This document shows, in pieces, positions 8,852 through 17,628 of a stretch of DNA of 64,000 bases. Position numbers and translations under genes: made by a program. The first letter of the stretch is position 1; every line of letters starts with the position of its first letter. A model generated the notes under the pieces. The model searched no databases. It had not been told where the DNA came from and was given only the letters and a program-made list of their open reading frames with translations. The DNA lies in contig NZ_CP108487.1 in the NCBI RefSeq assembly GCF_036226525.1, positions 3,038,001-3,102,000 of the forward strand, given 5' to 3'. The DNA is from Kribbella sp. NBC_01245. Its GTDB lineage: Bacteria > Actinomycetota > Actinomycetes > Propionibacteriales > Kribbellaceae.

Positions 8852-9352
8852 TCAGTGGGAGTGCTGTAGCGCGGCCACCAGCCTAGGGACCTGACTAGTG
8901 GCGTCAGCCGGGTTTCCACTGATCGGGACCAGCGGCAGCACCTGCTGGGAGAGTCCGGCGACCGGGTAGCCCAGGTCCACGAGGGCCGACTCCAGCGCAC
9001 CCACCAGGCGATCGGGCTGCCGCCAGGTGCCGAACCACCAGACGACGCGCTCGCGCCGCCTCGGATCCTCCGGCCCGAAAGTCCCGGCTGCGTCGATCTG
9101 GCTCCGCCGAGCGACCGGTCCCATGGCCGCGACGAAGGCCACCCCGTTCCAGGCCCAGACCGCGGTACGACCAGTGGTGAGCCGAGTATGGCCACCTAGC
9201 ATGGCCGCCAACTTCCACCCCGGTCGCACAGCCGTGATCGACCCGGCCTCGAACCGGTCGAACGGCACCACGTGGGGACGCAGGAACGGAGCGAACGACC
9301 CGATCAGCAGGAGCCGGTCACCAGTTGCCGAAGGGATGCTTGCCGCGCTCAA
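8852..9352 (-). CDS. hypothetical protein
   Basis: A 166-residue protein that I do not recognise. It has a mixed alpha/beta look: strand LLLIGSFAPFL, strands around RTAVWAWNGVAFVAAM, a basic turn DPRRRERVVWWFGTW and a final helix. No signal peptide, membrane segment or catalytic motif is visible. The proposed start is TTG (9352) and could be later. It lies 23 bp upstream of pepN on the same strand, so the two could be cotranscribed. Confidence 0.5.
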   Translation of the reverse strand: MSAASIPSATGDRLLLIGSFAPFLRPHVVPFDRFEAGSITAVRPGWKLAAMLGGHTRLTTGRTAVWAWNGVAFVAAMGPVARRSQIDAAGTFGPEDPRRRERVVWWFGTWRQPDRLVGALESALVDLGYPVAGLSQQVLPLVPISGNPADATSQVPRLVAALQHSH

Positions 9353-9391
9353 CCGAACAGTCCTCCTGCCGCATCTGCCATGTTCCCGACC

Positions 9392-9943
9392 CTACTTCGC
9401 CGGTAGGAGCATCAACTGGGTTGAGCGGGTCTCCACGATCGAGGCGGCGAGGGATTTGACCTCGGGGTGCTCGCCGGCCGTGGCGATGCTCTGCGCGACG
9501 ACGATGGACTGCTCGACGTGCTCGCGCAGGTTCCTGGCGAGGAGGCGGTCGAACGCCGCGCCTCTGGCGTTGCCGAGGGCAACGATCTCGGGCTCGGTCA
9601 TCATGCCGGGCATGTCGTGGCCGGCGTGCTGGTTCGCGGTCGGCGCCTTCGCCTTGGCGCGGAGTGCCTTGAGCCGGGTCAACTCGGCTCGACGGTCGTT
9701 CGCCGTACCGGCCGCGAGCTTTCGCAACTCGGGATCGACCGTGTGCCTGGCGGCCAACTCGAGGACCCGCAGGAGTTGCTCGTCCATCGGGATCATCAGC
9801 TGCAACCAGGCCAGGTCGGTCGGGTTGAACGCGCTATCGCTGACCACCGGCTGGTGCTGCTCGTGCCCGGCATGATCCGGCGGCGCTTTGATTCCACCGC
9901 AACCGGCCACGAGCAGCACCAGCAAGACGCTCAACCACTTCAT
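9392..9943 (-). CDS. DUF305 lipoprotein
   Basis: A 183-residue exported lipoprotein: signal KWLSVLLVLLVAGCGG with a clear lipobox (VAGC), a His-rich linker (DHAGHEQH), then a DUF305 four-helix domain with a second His/Met-rich stretch (HAGHDMPGMM). DUF305 proteins belong to the ferritin-like superfamily and often sit near copper genes; the H/M clusters here could bind copper. The ATG overlaps the stop of the DUF1996 gene (ATGA), so they are translationally coupled. Confidence 0.85.
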   Translation of the reverse strand: MKWLSVLLVLLVAGCGGIKAPPDHAGHEQHQPVVSDSAFNPTDLAWLQLMIPMDEQLLRVLELAARHTVDPELRKLAAGTANDRRAELTRLKALRAKAKAPTANQHAGHDMPGMMTEPEIVALGNARGAAFDRLLARNLREHVEQSIVVAQSIATAGEHPEVKSLAASIVETRSTQLMLLPAK

Positions 9944-11202
9944 GGGCGGCCGTTGGCTCCGCACTTGATGATCGGGCGGATGCAGTCGTTCACACGCCGG
10001 GCCATCTCCTCGACGGGCCACGCGTTGAAGAAGTCGCCGTGCATCGTGAAGCCACCACCGGACGCGAGCCGGAAGTTCGCCGGATCGCCATTCACCGGAT
10101 AACGCAGCACCTGACGCAGCTTCGGCACATGCACCGGATGCGTCGACGGGCAGCCGCCGTTGACCGGATACGACATATGACTCTTGTGATCGGCCGAGTC
10201 CAGGTCGCGCCCGTTCCAGCACTGCGGGAAATCGAGGTACGACTCGAGCATCGTGCCGGCCGGACAGTTGACGAAGTCGTGCCCCGATCCGACGTGACCC
10301 GCGTGCAGGCAGGACCACCGCGAGATGGTGTTGTCATTCGGACCGGCCGCCTTGGCATTCCCCGCCACGATCCGTAGGCCGAACGGCAACGGCTGGGTGG
10401 TCGCGATGACCTCATCCCGCACGCCTTCGCCGAGGTAGTAGAAGGTCGTCCCAGTCGGCTCGACCGGCTGGTTGTTCACGAACAAGGTCGGCACCCAGTA
10501 CGACGACTTGTCCTCGGCCGGGTTGCAGTTGGTCGGCGCGTTCTTGAGGGTGTCGATCGTGGTGTGCGCGTTCACCGTCGTGCTGCCGAAGAAGCTGTGC
10601 ATATGCGAGGCACCGGGCATTCCCGGGAAGACGATCGGATCATCCGGAAGCCGGTGACTGAACGGGCAATCCGCCAAGAACTCCGCCACCCGCACGATCG
10701 GACCACCGTCGGGCGTACCGCCGTACACCTGGAACTCCCACAGTGAGACGCCCCACTGGGTTGCACGCTCAGTGGCGAGTACGCGGACGTACCGGCCGTT
10801 GCCGTTGACCGTGACGGTTTGAGAGCCGCCAGGCCCGTCGTTGGTGGTGTGGATGGTGGTCCAGCTCTGAGCGTCGTTCGACGTCTGCAGCTGGAAGTCG
10901 CGCGCGTACGCCGCCTCCCAGCCGAGTTGGACCTTGGTGAACGCCTGTGGCGAGCCGAGGTCGATCTGCAACCACTGCGGATCACCGACGGCACTGGACC
11001 ACCTGGTGCCGCTGTTGCCGTCGACGGCCGCACTGGCCGGGAACGCGCCACTCTCGACCGTAGAGGCGAGAGCTGGACGCCCTTGTGAGAGCAGGGTTTC
11101 TGCCGCACTACTGGTCTGGCTAGTCGCTACAAGATAGGTGGTGAGCAGTGCAGCCAGCGCCACCGCGAGAGTTGTGATGCGGGCTAGAGGACGGGGTTCC
11201 AT
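9940..11202 (-). CDS. secreted discoidin (F5/8 type C) + DUF1996 protein
   Basis: A 420-residue secreted protein. After an N-terminal signal ending near SSAAE comes a discoidin/CBM32-like domain (about 35-160; PQWLQIDLG and GRYVRV are typical). A DUF1996 domain follows (about 170-415), seen from PGMPGASHMHSFFG, SSYWVPTLF and the Cys/His-rich C-terminal half. DUF1996 is common in fungi and actinobacterial secretomes; its activity is unknown. The discoidin module closely resembles the first one in the neighbouring GH16 enzyme, suggesting both bind the same polysaccharide. Confidence 0.88.
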   Translation of the reverse strand: MEPRPLARITTLAVALAALLTTYLVATSQTSSAAETLLSQGRPALASTVESGAFPASAAVDGNSGTRWSSAVGDPQWLQIDLGSPQAFTKVQLGWEAAYARDFQLQTSNDAQSWTTIHTTNDGPGGSQTVTVNGNGRYVRVLATERATQWGVSLWEFQVYGGTPDGGPIVRVAEFLADCPFSHRLPDDPIVFPGMPGASHMHSFFGSTTVNAHTTIDTLKNAPTNCNPAEDKSSYWVPTLFVNNQPVEPTGTTFYYLGEGVRDEVIATTQPLPFGLRIVAGNAKAAGPNDNTISRWSCLHAGHVGSGHDFVNCPAGTMLESYLDFPQCWNGRDLDSADHKSHMSYPVNGGCPSTHPVHVPKLRQVLRYPVNGDPANFRLASGGGFTMHGDFFNAWPVEEMARRVNDCIRPIIKCGANGRP

Positions 11203-11231
11203 GCGGGCTCCTAGGGGGCTAGGTGGAACCC

Positions 11232-11267
11232 GTGGGCCCGGCTGCTTCGATCAGCCACCGGGCCCAC
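11232..11267 (-). terminator. strong GC hairpin after the GH16 gene
   Basis: Perfect 10-bp arms GTGGGCCCGG (11232-11241) and CCGGGCCCAC (11258-11267) enclose a 16-nt loop. It lies in the 79-bp gap just downstream of the GH16 stop and upstream of the DUF1996 start, so it would separate the two transcription units. There is no obvious U-tract, as usual in high-GC actinobacteria. Confidence 0.6.
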
Positions 11268-11281
11268 AGGGGTACTGGGTG

Positions 11282-13033
11282 TTACTTGTAGACGCGGACG
11301 TAGTCGACGAGCATCCGCGCGGGGAACGGCGTACTGGCGTTGGGCGGGCCCGGCCAGTCACCACCGACCGCAAGGTTGAAGATGATGTAGAACGGGTGGT
11401 CGAAGACCCACGGACCACGAGTCGCCTCTACCTGGGCCTTGTCGATCGTGAAGACAGTGCGGCCGTCAAGCGTGTAGACGATGCCTTTGCTGTTCCAGGT
11501 CGCCGCCCAGGTGTGGAAGTCGTCGGAGAAGTCCGCGCCGTTGGGCAGCGTGTAGGACCCACCGATGCCGCCACCACCGTTGTACGCCGGGGCGTGCACG
11601 GTCGAGTACGCCGTCTTCACGTCCTTGCCGAGCACCTCGAGGATGTCGATCTCGCCGTTGTACGGCCACGGGCGTCCGGTCAGGAAGTCCGCACCCATCA
11701 TCCAGAAGGCGGGCCACAAGCCGGCGCCCTTCGGGATCTTCACGCGGGCCTCAATCTTGCCGTACGTGGTGTGGAACTTGTTGCCGGTGTTCATCCGGTG
11801 TGACGTGTACTGGCAGGTGCCGCTGCCGGTCAGCGGATCGATCGGACAAGTCGAACCGGGGGTGACCTCCTTGCGGGCCTCCATCACCAGGTTGCCGCCG
11901 CCGTCCATCGAGGCGTTGTTGTTGTTCGTGTAGTACTCGAGCTCGTTGTTCGGCCCGGTGCCCGGGTCGATCGTCCACTTGGCCGCGTCGGGCTTGGCGC
12001 CGGCCGGACCGTTGAACTCGTCACTCCACACCAGCGTCACCGGCGGGTCGGCCGGATCGGCGGGCGGCGTCGGCGGCGTGTTCGGTGCACCACCAGTGCC
12101 GTAGACGTCGAATGCCCACAGCGAATAGCCGTACGGCGTGTTGCGCTGCGTGCCGTACATCCGGACATAGCGGCCCGTGCCGGTGATGTTCAACGTCTCC
12201 TTGAACCCGGGCCCCGCGGTGGTGCCGTAGATGCGGCTCCAGTTCACGGCGTCGTTCGAGACCTGGATCTCGTACGACTTGGCGGACGCGGGATCCCACT
12301 GCAGCACGACCTTGTCGATCTGCGCGGTGGCACCGAGGTCGACGTAGATCCAGCCCGGGTCGACCCAGCCGGAGTCCGTCGCGGTGGCCCAGCGACTGGC
12401 GGGGTCAAGGTCGAACGCGCGTGCCGGGGTGCACTCCCAGCAGTTCGAGTCGTGCTGCTGGGTCGAGGCGACGCCGGTCTTGTTGTACGACAGCAGCTTG
12501 CTGCCCGGACCGGGGTCGGGATCGCCGCCGGTGGTGCCGAAGACCTTGAACTCCCAGAGCGAATATCCCCATTGGGTGGCGCGCTCCGTGCCGTACATCC
12601 GGACATAGCGACCGGATCCGGTGACGTTCAGGGTCTGCTCGCCACCCGCGCCGGTGGTGGTCGAGTAGATCGGCGTCCAGTCGCTGCCGTTGGACGAGGT
12701 CTGGACCTGGAAGGCGCGAGCAAACGCTCCCTCCCAGCTCAGCACGACCTGGTTGATGGTGGCCGACTGGCCGAGGTCGATCTGGATCCACTGGGGGTCC
12801 GCGAAGGCGCTCGACCAGCGGGTGCCAGGGTCGCCGTCGACTGCCGCGGCGGCGGTGAACACCGCGTTCTCGGTGGACGAGGCGGTGGCGGTTTTGCCTT
12901 GTGAGAGCAGGATGTCGGCCGCGCCGGCCGACTGTGGAACGGAGAAGAGGGCCGCGACCAGGCCGGCGGCGAGAGTGAACAGGATGCCCGCACGCAGACG
13001 TTCAGGGCGTGCGGGACTACGAGACGAACGCAT
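11282..13033 (-). CDS. secreted GH16 beta-glucanase with two discoidin domains
   Basis: A 583-residue secreted enzyme. Order: signal peptide ending near SAGAAD, discoidin domain 1 (about 40-175), discoidin domain 2 (about 185-320), a Pro-rich linker, and a C-terminal glycoside hydrolase family 16 domain (about 335-583). The catalytic signature GEIDILE (460-466) supplies nucleophile E461, D463 and acid/base E466; this non-bulged form fits laminarinase/beta-1,3-glucanase. The start at ATG 13033 has AGGAG about 6 nt upstream. The LacI gene is divergent and a palindrome overlaps the leader, so control by that repressor is likely. Confidence 0.93.
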   Translation of the reverse strand: MRSSRSPARPERLRAGILFTLAAGLVAALFSVPQSAGAADILLSQGKTATASSTENAVFTAAAAVDGDPGTRWSSAFADPQWIQIDLGQSATINQVVLSWEGAFARAFQVQTSSNGSDWTPIYSTTTGAGGEQTLNVTGSGRYVRMYGTERATQWGYSLWEFKVFGTTGGDPDPGPGSKLLSYNKTGVASTQQHDSNCWECTPARAFDLDPASRWATATDSGWVDPGWIYVDLGATAQIDKVVLQWDPASAKSYEIQVSNDAVNWSRIYGTTAGPGFKETLNITGTGRYVRMYGTQRNTPYGYSLWAFDVYGTGGAPNTPPTPPADPADPPVTLVWSDEFNGPAGAKPDAAKWTIDPGTGPNNELEYYTNNNNASMDGGGNLVMEARKEVTPGSTCPIDPLTGSGTCQYTSHRMNTGNKFHTTYGKIEARVKIPKGAGLWPAFWMMGADFLTGRPWPYNGEIDILEVLGKDVKTAYSTVHAPAYNGGGGIGGSYTLPNGADFSDDFHTWAATWNSKGIVYTLDGRTVFTIDKAQVEATRGPWVFDHPFYIIFNLAVGGDWPGPPNASTPFPARMLVDYVRVYK

Positions 13034-13067
13034 GGCATCTCCTGGTGGGCGGTGCGGAAAATAGCCG

Positions 13068-13079
13068 GGGAACGTTCCC
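13068..13079. promoter_or_regulatory. LacI-type operator upstream of GH16
   Basis: A perfect 12-bp palindrome, GGGAACGTTCCC, lies 35 bp upstream of the glucanase start codon, in the leader or promoter. It resembles the CebR-type operator (TGGGAGCGCTCCCA) of cello-oligosaccharide repressors and is matched by a second site at 13202-13215 next to the lacI gene. Confidence 0.7.
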
Positions 13080-13201
13080 TGAGGTGAGCGTGCTGGTCCC
13101 GTCACCCGGTGTCAAGACCTCGGCCGAAACCTGCTCGTAACTTGCGTTGGCGTTCAGAGCCGACCACTTGACGGTCGTACCCGTCAGGACCGATGCTCTT
13201 C

Positions 13202-13215
13202 GGGGAACGCTCCCC
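13202..13215. promoter_or_regulatory. LacI-type operator upstream of the regulator gene
   Basis: A palindromic GGGGAACGCTCCCC, 31 bp before the lacI GTG start, differs from the GH16 operator at one central base. Two near-identical palindromes about 134 bp apart in one divergent intergenic region suggest joint repression and autoregulation, possibly through a loop. Confidence 0.7.
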
Positions 13216-13246
13216 ATTGTTCGACTCGAGCCACGGAGGCCACGAC

Positions 13247-14239
13247 GTGAGACGGCCCACCCTGCATGCGGTCGCGGCCCGGGCCGGTGTCTCTAAGTCG
13301 AGCGTGTCCCGGGTGATCAACGGCGAGCCGACCGTCGCGCCGGAGATTCGCCAGATCGTGCTGCGGGCGGTGAACGAACTCGGCTATGTGCCGAACAGCG
13401 CGGCCCGCAACCTCGTCACCCAGCGGACCAACACGATAGCGATCATCGTCTCCGATCCCCCGGCCGGTCTCGTCTCGGATGACCCGATGTTCGCGATGGT
13501 CGTCCGCGCGGCGAGCCGGGCGCTGGAGGCGGCCGGCAAGCAGGTCGCGCTGGTGCTGGCCGGGTCGCCGGAGAGCCGGTTGCGCGTCGAGCAGTACGTC
13601 GCGGCCGGGCACGTCGATGGCGCGATGCTGGTCTCGATGGATGGCGCCGATCCGTTGCCGGCGATGCTGGCGCGGACGGGGATTCCGGTGGTGTCGCATG
13701 GCCGGTTGGCGAACGACCTGATGCCGTGGGTGGACAACGACAACGTCGGCGGCGCCACGCAAGCCGTACAGCACCTGCTCGAGCGTGGGCGGCAGCGGAT
13801 CGCGACGATCTCCGGGCCGTTGGATATGCCCGCGGCACAGGAACGGCTGGCGGCTTACCGAAATACGTTGAAGGACACCGGGCGTCGGTCGATCGTTGCC
13901 TTGGGCGACTTCACGCGGATCTCCGGCGCCGAGGCGATGCGCCAGCTCCTGGACGACGATCCGGATTTGGACGCGGTCTTCGCCGCGAACGACCTGATGG
14001 CGATCGGCGCGCTACGAACGCTTCGCGAGGCCGGCCGCCGTGTGCCCGACGACGTGGCCGTGGTCGGCTTCGACGATATCGAGGCGGCCTCCTACACGGC
14101 GCCTCCGTTGACGACCGTCCGCAGCCCGATGGGCGATCAGGCCACCCAAACGGTTCAGCTCCTCCTGAACCTCTTCAAGACCGGCACGGCCGACCCGGTC
14201 GTGCTCCCTACCGAGGTCATCATCCGCGAATCCACCTAG
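13247..14239 (+). CDS. LacI-family transcriptional repressor
   Basis: A 330-residue sugar-responsive repressor. The N-terminal LacI helix-turn-helix with hinge is clear (TLHAVAARAGVSKSSVSRV, NELGYVPNSAARNL), followed by a periplasmic-binding-protein-like sensor with the family end VVGFDDIEAASYTAPPLTTV. GTG 13247 is preceded by GGAGG with 7-nt spacing; longer in-frame versions overlap the operator and are unlikely. It probably represses the divergent GH16 gene and itself and responds to a beta-glucan breakdown product (inferred). Confidence 0.92.
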   Translation: MRRPTLHAVAARAGVSKSSVSRVINGEPTVAPEIRQIVLRAVNELGYVPNSAARNLVTQRTNTIAIIVSDPPAGLVSDDPMFAMVVRAASRALEAAGKQVALVLAGSPESRLRVEQYVAAGHVDGAMLVSMDGADPLPAMLARTGIPVVSHGRLANDLMPWVDNDNVGGATQAVQHLLERGRQRIATISGPLDMPAAQERLAAYRNTLKDTGRRSIVALGDFTRISGAEAMRQLLDDDPDLDAVFAANDLMAIGALRTLREAGRRVPDDVAVVGFDDIEAASYTAPPLTTVRSPMGDQATQTVQLLLNLFKTGTADPVVLPTEVIIREST

Positions 14240-14246
14240 CCGCCCG

Positions 14247-15620
14247 TCAACCGCGCGGGATGCCGCCGGCCCGCAGGATGAGGTCCCGTACGTCGGTGGG
14301 GGCGACCGCGGCACCCGCTTCCAGCAGCGCGGGGTCTGAGACGAGCAGTACGGGTCCGTCTTCGGGAGACGCGGGCAAAAGTCCATGGGACCCACGCACT
14401 ATCGACGGATCGACCGGTACGACCGACATCGCGTACCTCAGGCCGAGCTTCTTCTTCACCAGGTACGACGCCGCCCGTGGTTTGACGAATCTGTCCGCCG
14501 GATCGAAGAACAGCTCGGCCGGGTCATAGCCGGGCTTGCGATGGATCTCCACGCCGCGCGCGAAGTCCGGCGCGTTGGCGTCATCCAGCCAGTAGTAGTA
14601 CGTGAACCAGGCATCCCGTTCGGCCAGCGCCACCAACTCGCCCGCCCGCTCGTGGTCGAGGCCGAACCGTTCCTTGCCCTCGGCATCGAGCACCTCCCCC
14701 ACACCCGATAGCCCGCGAAGCAGGTCCGCCGCCTTCTCCACGTCGGCCGGATCCTGCACGTACACCTGGGCAACCTGATGATCCGCCACCGCGAACGCCC
14801 GCGACGCCCACGGATCGAGATACTCCATTCCGTCCTGGACGTACACCTCCAGCAGTCCCTCACGCCGGAGCAACCGATTGATGTCGATCGGACGCGACAC
14901 ATCCGTGATCCCGTATTCGGACAACACGATCACCGTCGCGCCCGCTCTGGTGGCATCGTCCAGCAACGGCCCGAGGACCGCGTCCAACTCCGCCGCCGCC
15001 TTCACCGCCTGCGCCGACGAAGCGCCGTACCGCTGCAGGTCATAGTCCAAATGCGGCACGTAGGTGAGCAGCAGATCGGGGTTGTCCTCGGCAAGGATTT
15101 GGCGCGACGCGGCAACGATCCACTGACTCGACCGGATACTTGCCGTCGGCCCCCAATAGTGGAACAGCGGGAAGTCCCCAAGACGAGACGTCAATCGGTC
15201 GTGCAGTTCCTTCGGCCGGGTGTAGCAATCCGGCGCCTTCCGCCCATCGGCGTAGTAGATCGGCCGAGGTGTCACCAGCAGATCCGTCTCGGCACCCATC
15301 GCATACCACCAGCAGACGTTCGCCACCTTGTACGACGGATTCGTCCGGCGCGCGATGTCCCAGACCTTCTCCCCCTGGACGAGTCGGTTGTGCTGGCGCC
15401 AGAGGAAGACCTCACCGAGATCGCGGAAGTACCATCCGTTCCCCACGATTCCGTGGTCACGCGGAACCAACCCGGTCAGGAAGGTCGCCTGCGCCGAACA
15501 CGTCACGGCCGGCAACACCGCACCCAACGCGCGAGTCTCGCCAACCCGGCGCAACCGCGGCATGTGCTCGAGCAGGCGAGGTGTCAACCCGACGACGTCG
15601 ATGACCACTACCTGGTTCAT
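14247..15620 (-). CDS. EboF-like phosphodiesterase / nucleotide pyrophosphatase family protein
   Basis: A 457-residue protein of the alkaline-phosphatase superfamily (type I phosphodiesterase/NPP branch). Seen: first metal Asp in VVVIDVVG, nucleophile Thr in PAVTCSAQATFLTG (near residue 40), the metal motif YVPHLDYDLQRYG and ADHQ late in the chain; the usual SDHGM is replaced by SEYGITD. No signal peptide. It is the last gene of the eight-gene operon and matches the position and family of EboF in ebo clusters. A natural substrate could be a phospho-linked head group (inferred). ATGA overlap with the preceding gene. Confidence 0.8.
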   Translation of the reverse strand: MNQVVVIDVVGLTPRLLEHMPRLRRVGETRALGAVLPAVTCSAQATFLTGLVPRDHGIVGNGWYFRDLGEVFLWRQHNRLVQGEKVWDIARRTNPSYKVANVCWWYAMGAETDLLVTPRPIYYADGRKAPDCYTRPKELHDRLTSRLGDFPLFHYWGPTASIRSSQWIVAASRQILAEDNPDLLLTYVPHLDYDLQRYGASSAQAVKAAAELDAVLGPLLDDATRAGATVIVLSEYGITDVSRPIDINRLLRREGLLEVYVQDGMEYLDPWASRAFAVADHQVAQVYVQDPADVEKAADLLRGLSGVGEVLDAEGKERFGLDHERAGELVALAERDAWFTYYYWLDDANAPDFARGVEIHRKPGYDPAELFFDPADRFVKPRAASYLVKKKLGLRYAMSVVPVDPSIVRGSHGLLPASPEDGPVLLVSDPALLEAGAAVAPTDVRDLILRAGGIPRG

Positions 15621-16777
15621 GCGACGACCTCCAGTCCGAGCGAGACCAGGCGGTCGCGCAACCAGCTGAGCTCACCGGCGATACCAGCGGCCAGTTCCTC
15701 GACGTCGCGCGGCCGCTGCGCCTTCGGCAACACCGACCAGGTGTACGTCTCCGACTCGAGGTGATGCGTGCGCGGCGTTGCCCCACCGACGAGCTCTCGC
15801 AACGACGCGTCCAGCACGTCGGTGGTGCTACGCAGCGGCGCAAGTGGTTCCGCATGAACCGGCACATGGAAGTGCACCCGCCAGGCCTCGTCCACCGGCA
15901 ACTCCGCCGCGAGCGACAAGTCGTCCACACCCTCCAGGCCGGCCGATCGCGTCTGATGCAGGAACTTCGGCTCCGCGAACTCCGCCAGCAACGCGCGGCT
16001 CGCGGGATCGCCTGGATCGTCGATCTGCAAGGCCGCCGAGACCTGGCTCTTCACCACTGGCACTCCCGCCGCGGCAAGCCCGCGAAAGGCGTCCGCCGGG
16101 TCCTCGAACTGGACCGCGAGATGACACGTGTCAACGCACACCCCGATCCGCGCCCGCGCCGCCGCGCCGTACGGGCTGAGCCAGTCGGCGGCCTGCGCGA
16201 CGGTCTCGACGATGCACCCGGGCTCGGGTTCGAGCGCGACCCGGATCCGCCGGCCGGTACGTTCCTCCAGCCGCGCGAGATCGTTGCCCAGGGCACCGAT
16301 TGCCGTACGTGCGAGGGCGTCCCGGTCGCCGTACCAAGGGGTGCGCCAACCGAGCGGCAGCGTCGAGATCGAGCCGTACGACGCGTCCGCGGGCAGGAGT
16401 TGTGCGAGCACCTCGGCCAGTCGGCGGGTGTATTCCAGTCGCTCGGGCTGGGACCAGTCCGGCAGGTAGACCTTCTTGCCGACGACCTCGTCGTGGAAAC
16501 CGGCGTACGGGAAACCGTTCAGGGTGACGACCTCGAGCCCGTTCCGGTCGAGCGCCGCGCGGAGCCTCGTGAGGGCCTCGGGGGACGAGGCGAGTTGGGC
16601 CGCGAGGGCGTGTGCCAGCCAGAGGCCGACGCCGAGAACCGGTACGTCGAGGCGTTTGCGGACGAGCGCGGCACAACCGTCGAGCTGTGCGATCACTCCG
16701 TCGAGGTCTTCGGCGGGATGCACGTTGGTGCAGTAGGCGAGATGCACGATCGACCCGTCCGGGTGGCGGAACCTCAC
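15617..16777 (-). CDS. EboE-like TIM-barrel (xylose-isomerase fold) protein
   Basis: A 386-residue protein that opens with HLAYCTNVHPAEDLDGVIAQ, the characteristic start of the EboE family, and continues as an AP-endonuclease-2/xylose-isomerase TIM barrel. Candidate metal ligands include EPEPGC, VCVDTCHLAVQFED and HFHVPVH. EboE is annotated as a metabolite-traffic protein because it sits in clusters needed to move a pigment precursor out of cyanobacterial cells; no reaction is proven. The GTG start 16777 overlaps the upstream stop (GTGA). Confidence 0.8.
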   Translation of the reverse strand: MRFRHPDGSIVHLAYCTNVHPAEDLDGVIAQLDGCAALVRKRLDVPVLGVGLWLAHALAAQLASSPEALTRLRAALDRNGLEVVTLNGFPYAGFHDEVVGKKVYLPDWSQPERLEYTRRLAEVLAQLLPADASYGSISTLPLGWRTPWYGDRDALARTAIGALGNDLARLEERTGRRIRVALEPEPGCIVETVAQAADWLSPYGAAARARIGVCVDTCHLAVQFEDPADAFRGLAAAGVPVVKSQVSAALQIDDPGDPASRALLAEFAEPKFLHQTRSAGLEGVDDLSLAAELPVDEAWRVHFHVPVHAEPLAPLRSTTDVLDASLRELVGGATPRTHHLESETYTWSVLPKAQRPRDVEELAAGIAGELSWLRDRLVSLGLEVVA

Positions 16778-17628
16778 GGCCGCGCTCCGCGCAGAATCGA
16801 GTTCCCCGCGAACGTGGCGTCGCCGTCTGGTTGAGAGCCGAGTTCGAGGCGTCCGGATTGGGCGTAGAAGTCGACCGGGTTCTGCCAGAGCACCCGGTCG
16901 ACGTCCGCGGCGGTGAACCCGGCCGCGAGCATCGCCTCGCCGGTCCGGTAGGTCAGCAGGGGATCGGACTTTCCCCAGTCCGCGGCGGAGTTGACCAGCA
17001 TCCGCTCGGTGCCGAACGTCCGCAGGATCGCCACCATCCGATCCGGGTCCATCTTGGTATCGGGATAGATCGAAAACCCAAGCCAGCAACCGGAATCGGC
17101 GACCTCTTTGACCGTCACCTCGTTCAGGTGATCGACGAGGACCATGGCCGGATCAAGCCCTGACTCCCGTACGACGGCCAGGGTTCGCGTGGTGCCGACG
17201 GCCTTGTCGCGGTGTGGGGTGTGCACGAGGACGGGCAGTTCGAAGCGTTTGGCCAGTTCGAGTTGGGCCGCGAAGACCTCGTCCTCCGCCGGCGTCATCG
17301 AGTCGTACCCGACCTCCCCGACCGCGACGACTCCGTCCTTCGCCAGGTAACGCGGCAGCACGTCGAGTACCTCCCGGCAGCGCGGATCGTTCGCCTCCTT
17401 CGGGTTGAGCGCGATCGTGCAGTGGTGGGCGATGCCGAACTGCGAGGCGCGGAACGGCTCCCAACCGATCAGCGCGTCGAAGTAGTCGACGAACGAGCCG
17501 ACACTCGTGCGCGGTTGTCCCAGCCAGAACGACGGCTCCACCAGCGCGCGAACGCCGTGCGCGAACATCGCCGCGTAGTCGTCGGTGGTGCGCGAGGTCA
17601 TATGGATATGCGGGTCGAAGATGCGCAT
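16774..17628 (-). CDS. EboB-like TatD-family metal hydrolase
   Basis: A 284-residue amidohydrolase-fold protein. Metal-site motifs: FDPHIHM at the N-terminus (residues 4-10), GEVGYDS, LVHTPH, LVDHLNE and NSAADWG, matching the TatD arrangement. In ebo clusters this place is held by EboB. TatD proteins are nucleases or hydrolases, but the ebo members' substrate is unknown. It is translationally coupled on both sides (TGATG overlap with eboA upstream, GTGA with eboE downstream). Confidence 0.82.
   Translation of the reverse strand: MRIFDPHIHMTSRTTDDYAAMFAHGVRALVEPSFWLGQPRTSVGSFVDYFDALIGWEPFRASQFGIAHHCTIALNPKEANDPRCREVLDVLPRYLAKDGVVAVGEVGYDSMTPAEDEVFAAQLELAKRFELPVLVHTPHRDKAVGTTRTLAVVRESGLDPAMVLVDHLNEVTVKEVADSGCWLGFSIYPDTKMDPDRMVAILRTFGTERMLVNSAADWGKSDPLLTYRTGEAMLAAGFTAADVDRVLWQNPVDFYAQSGRLELGSQPDGDATFAGNSILRGARP

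Noticed and set aside
7119-8894. A 591-codon open frame on the plus strand
   Set aside because: It lies antisense to pepN, whose zinc and GAMEN motifs are unmistakable. The translation is Arg/Val/Asp-rich low complexity, as expected from the shadow of high-GC codons.
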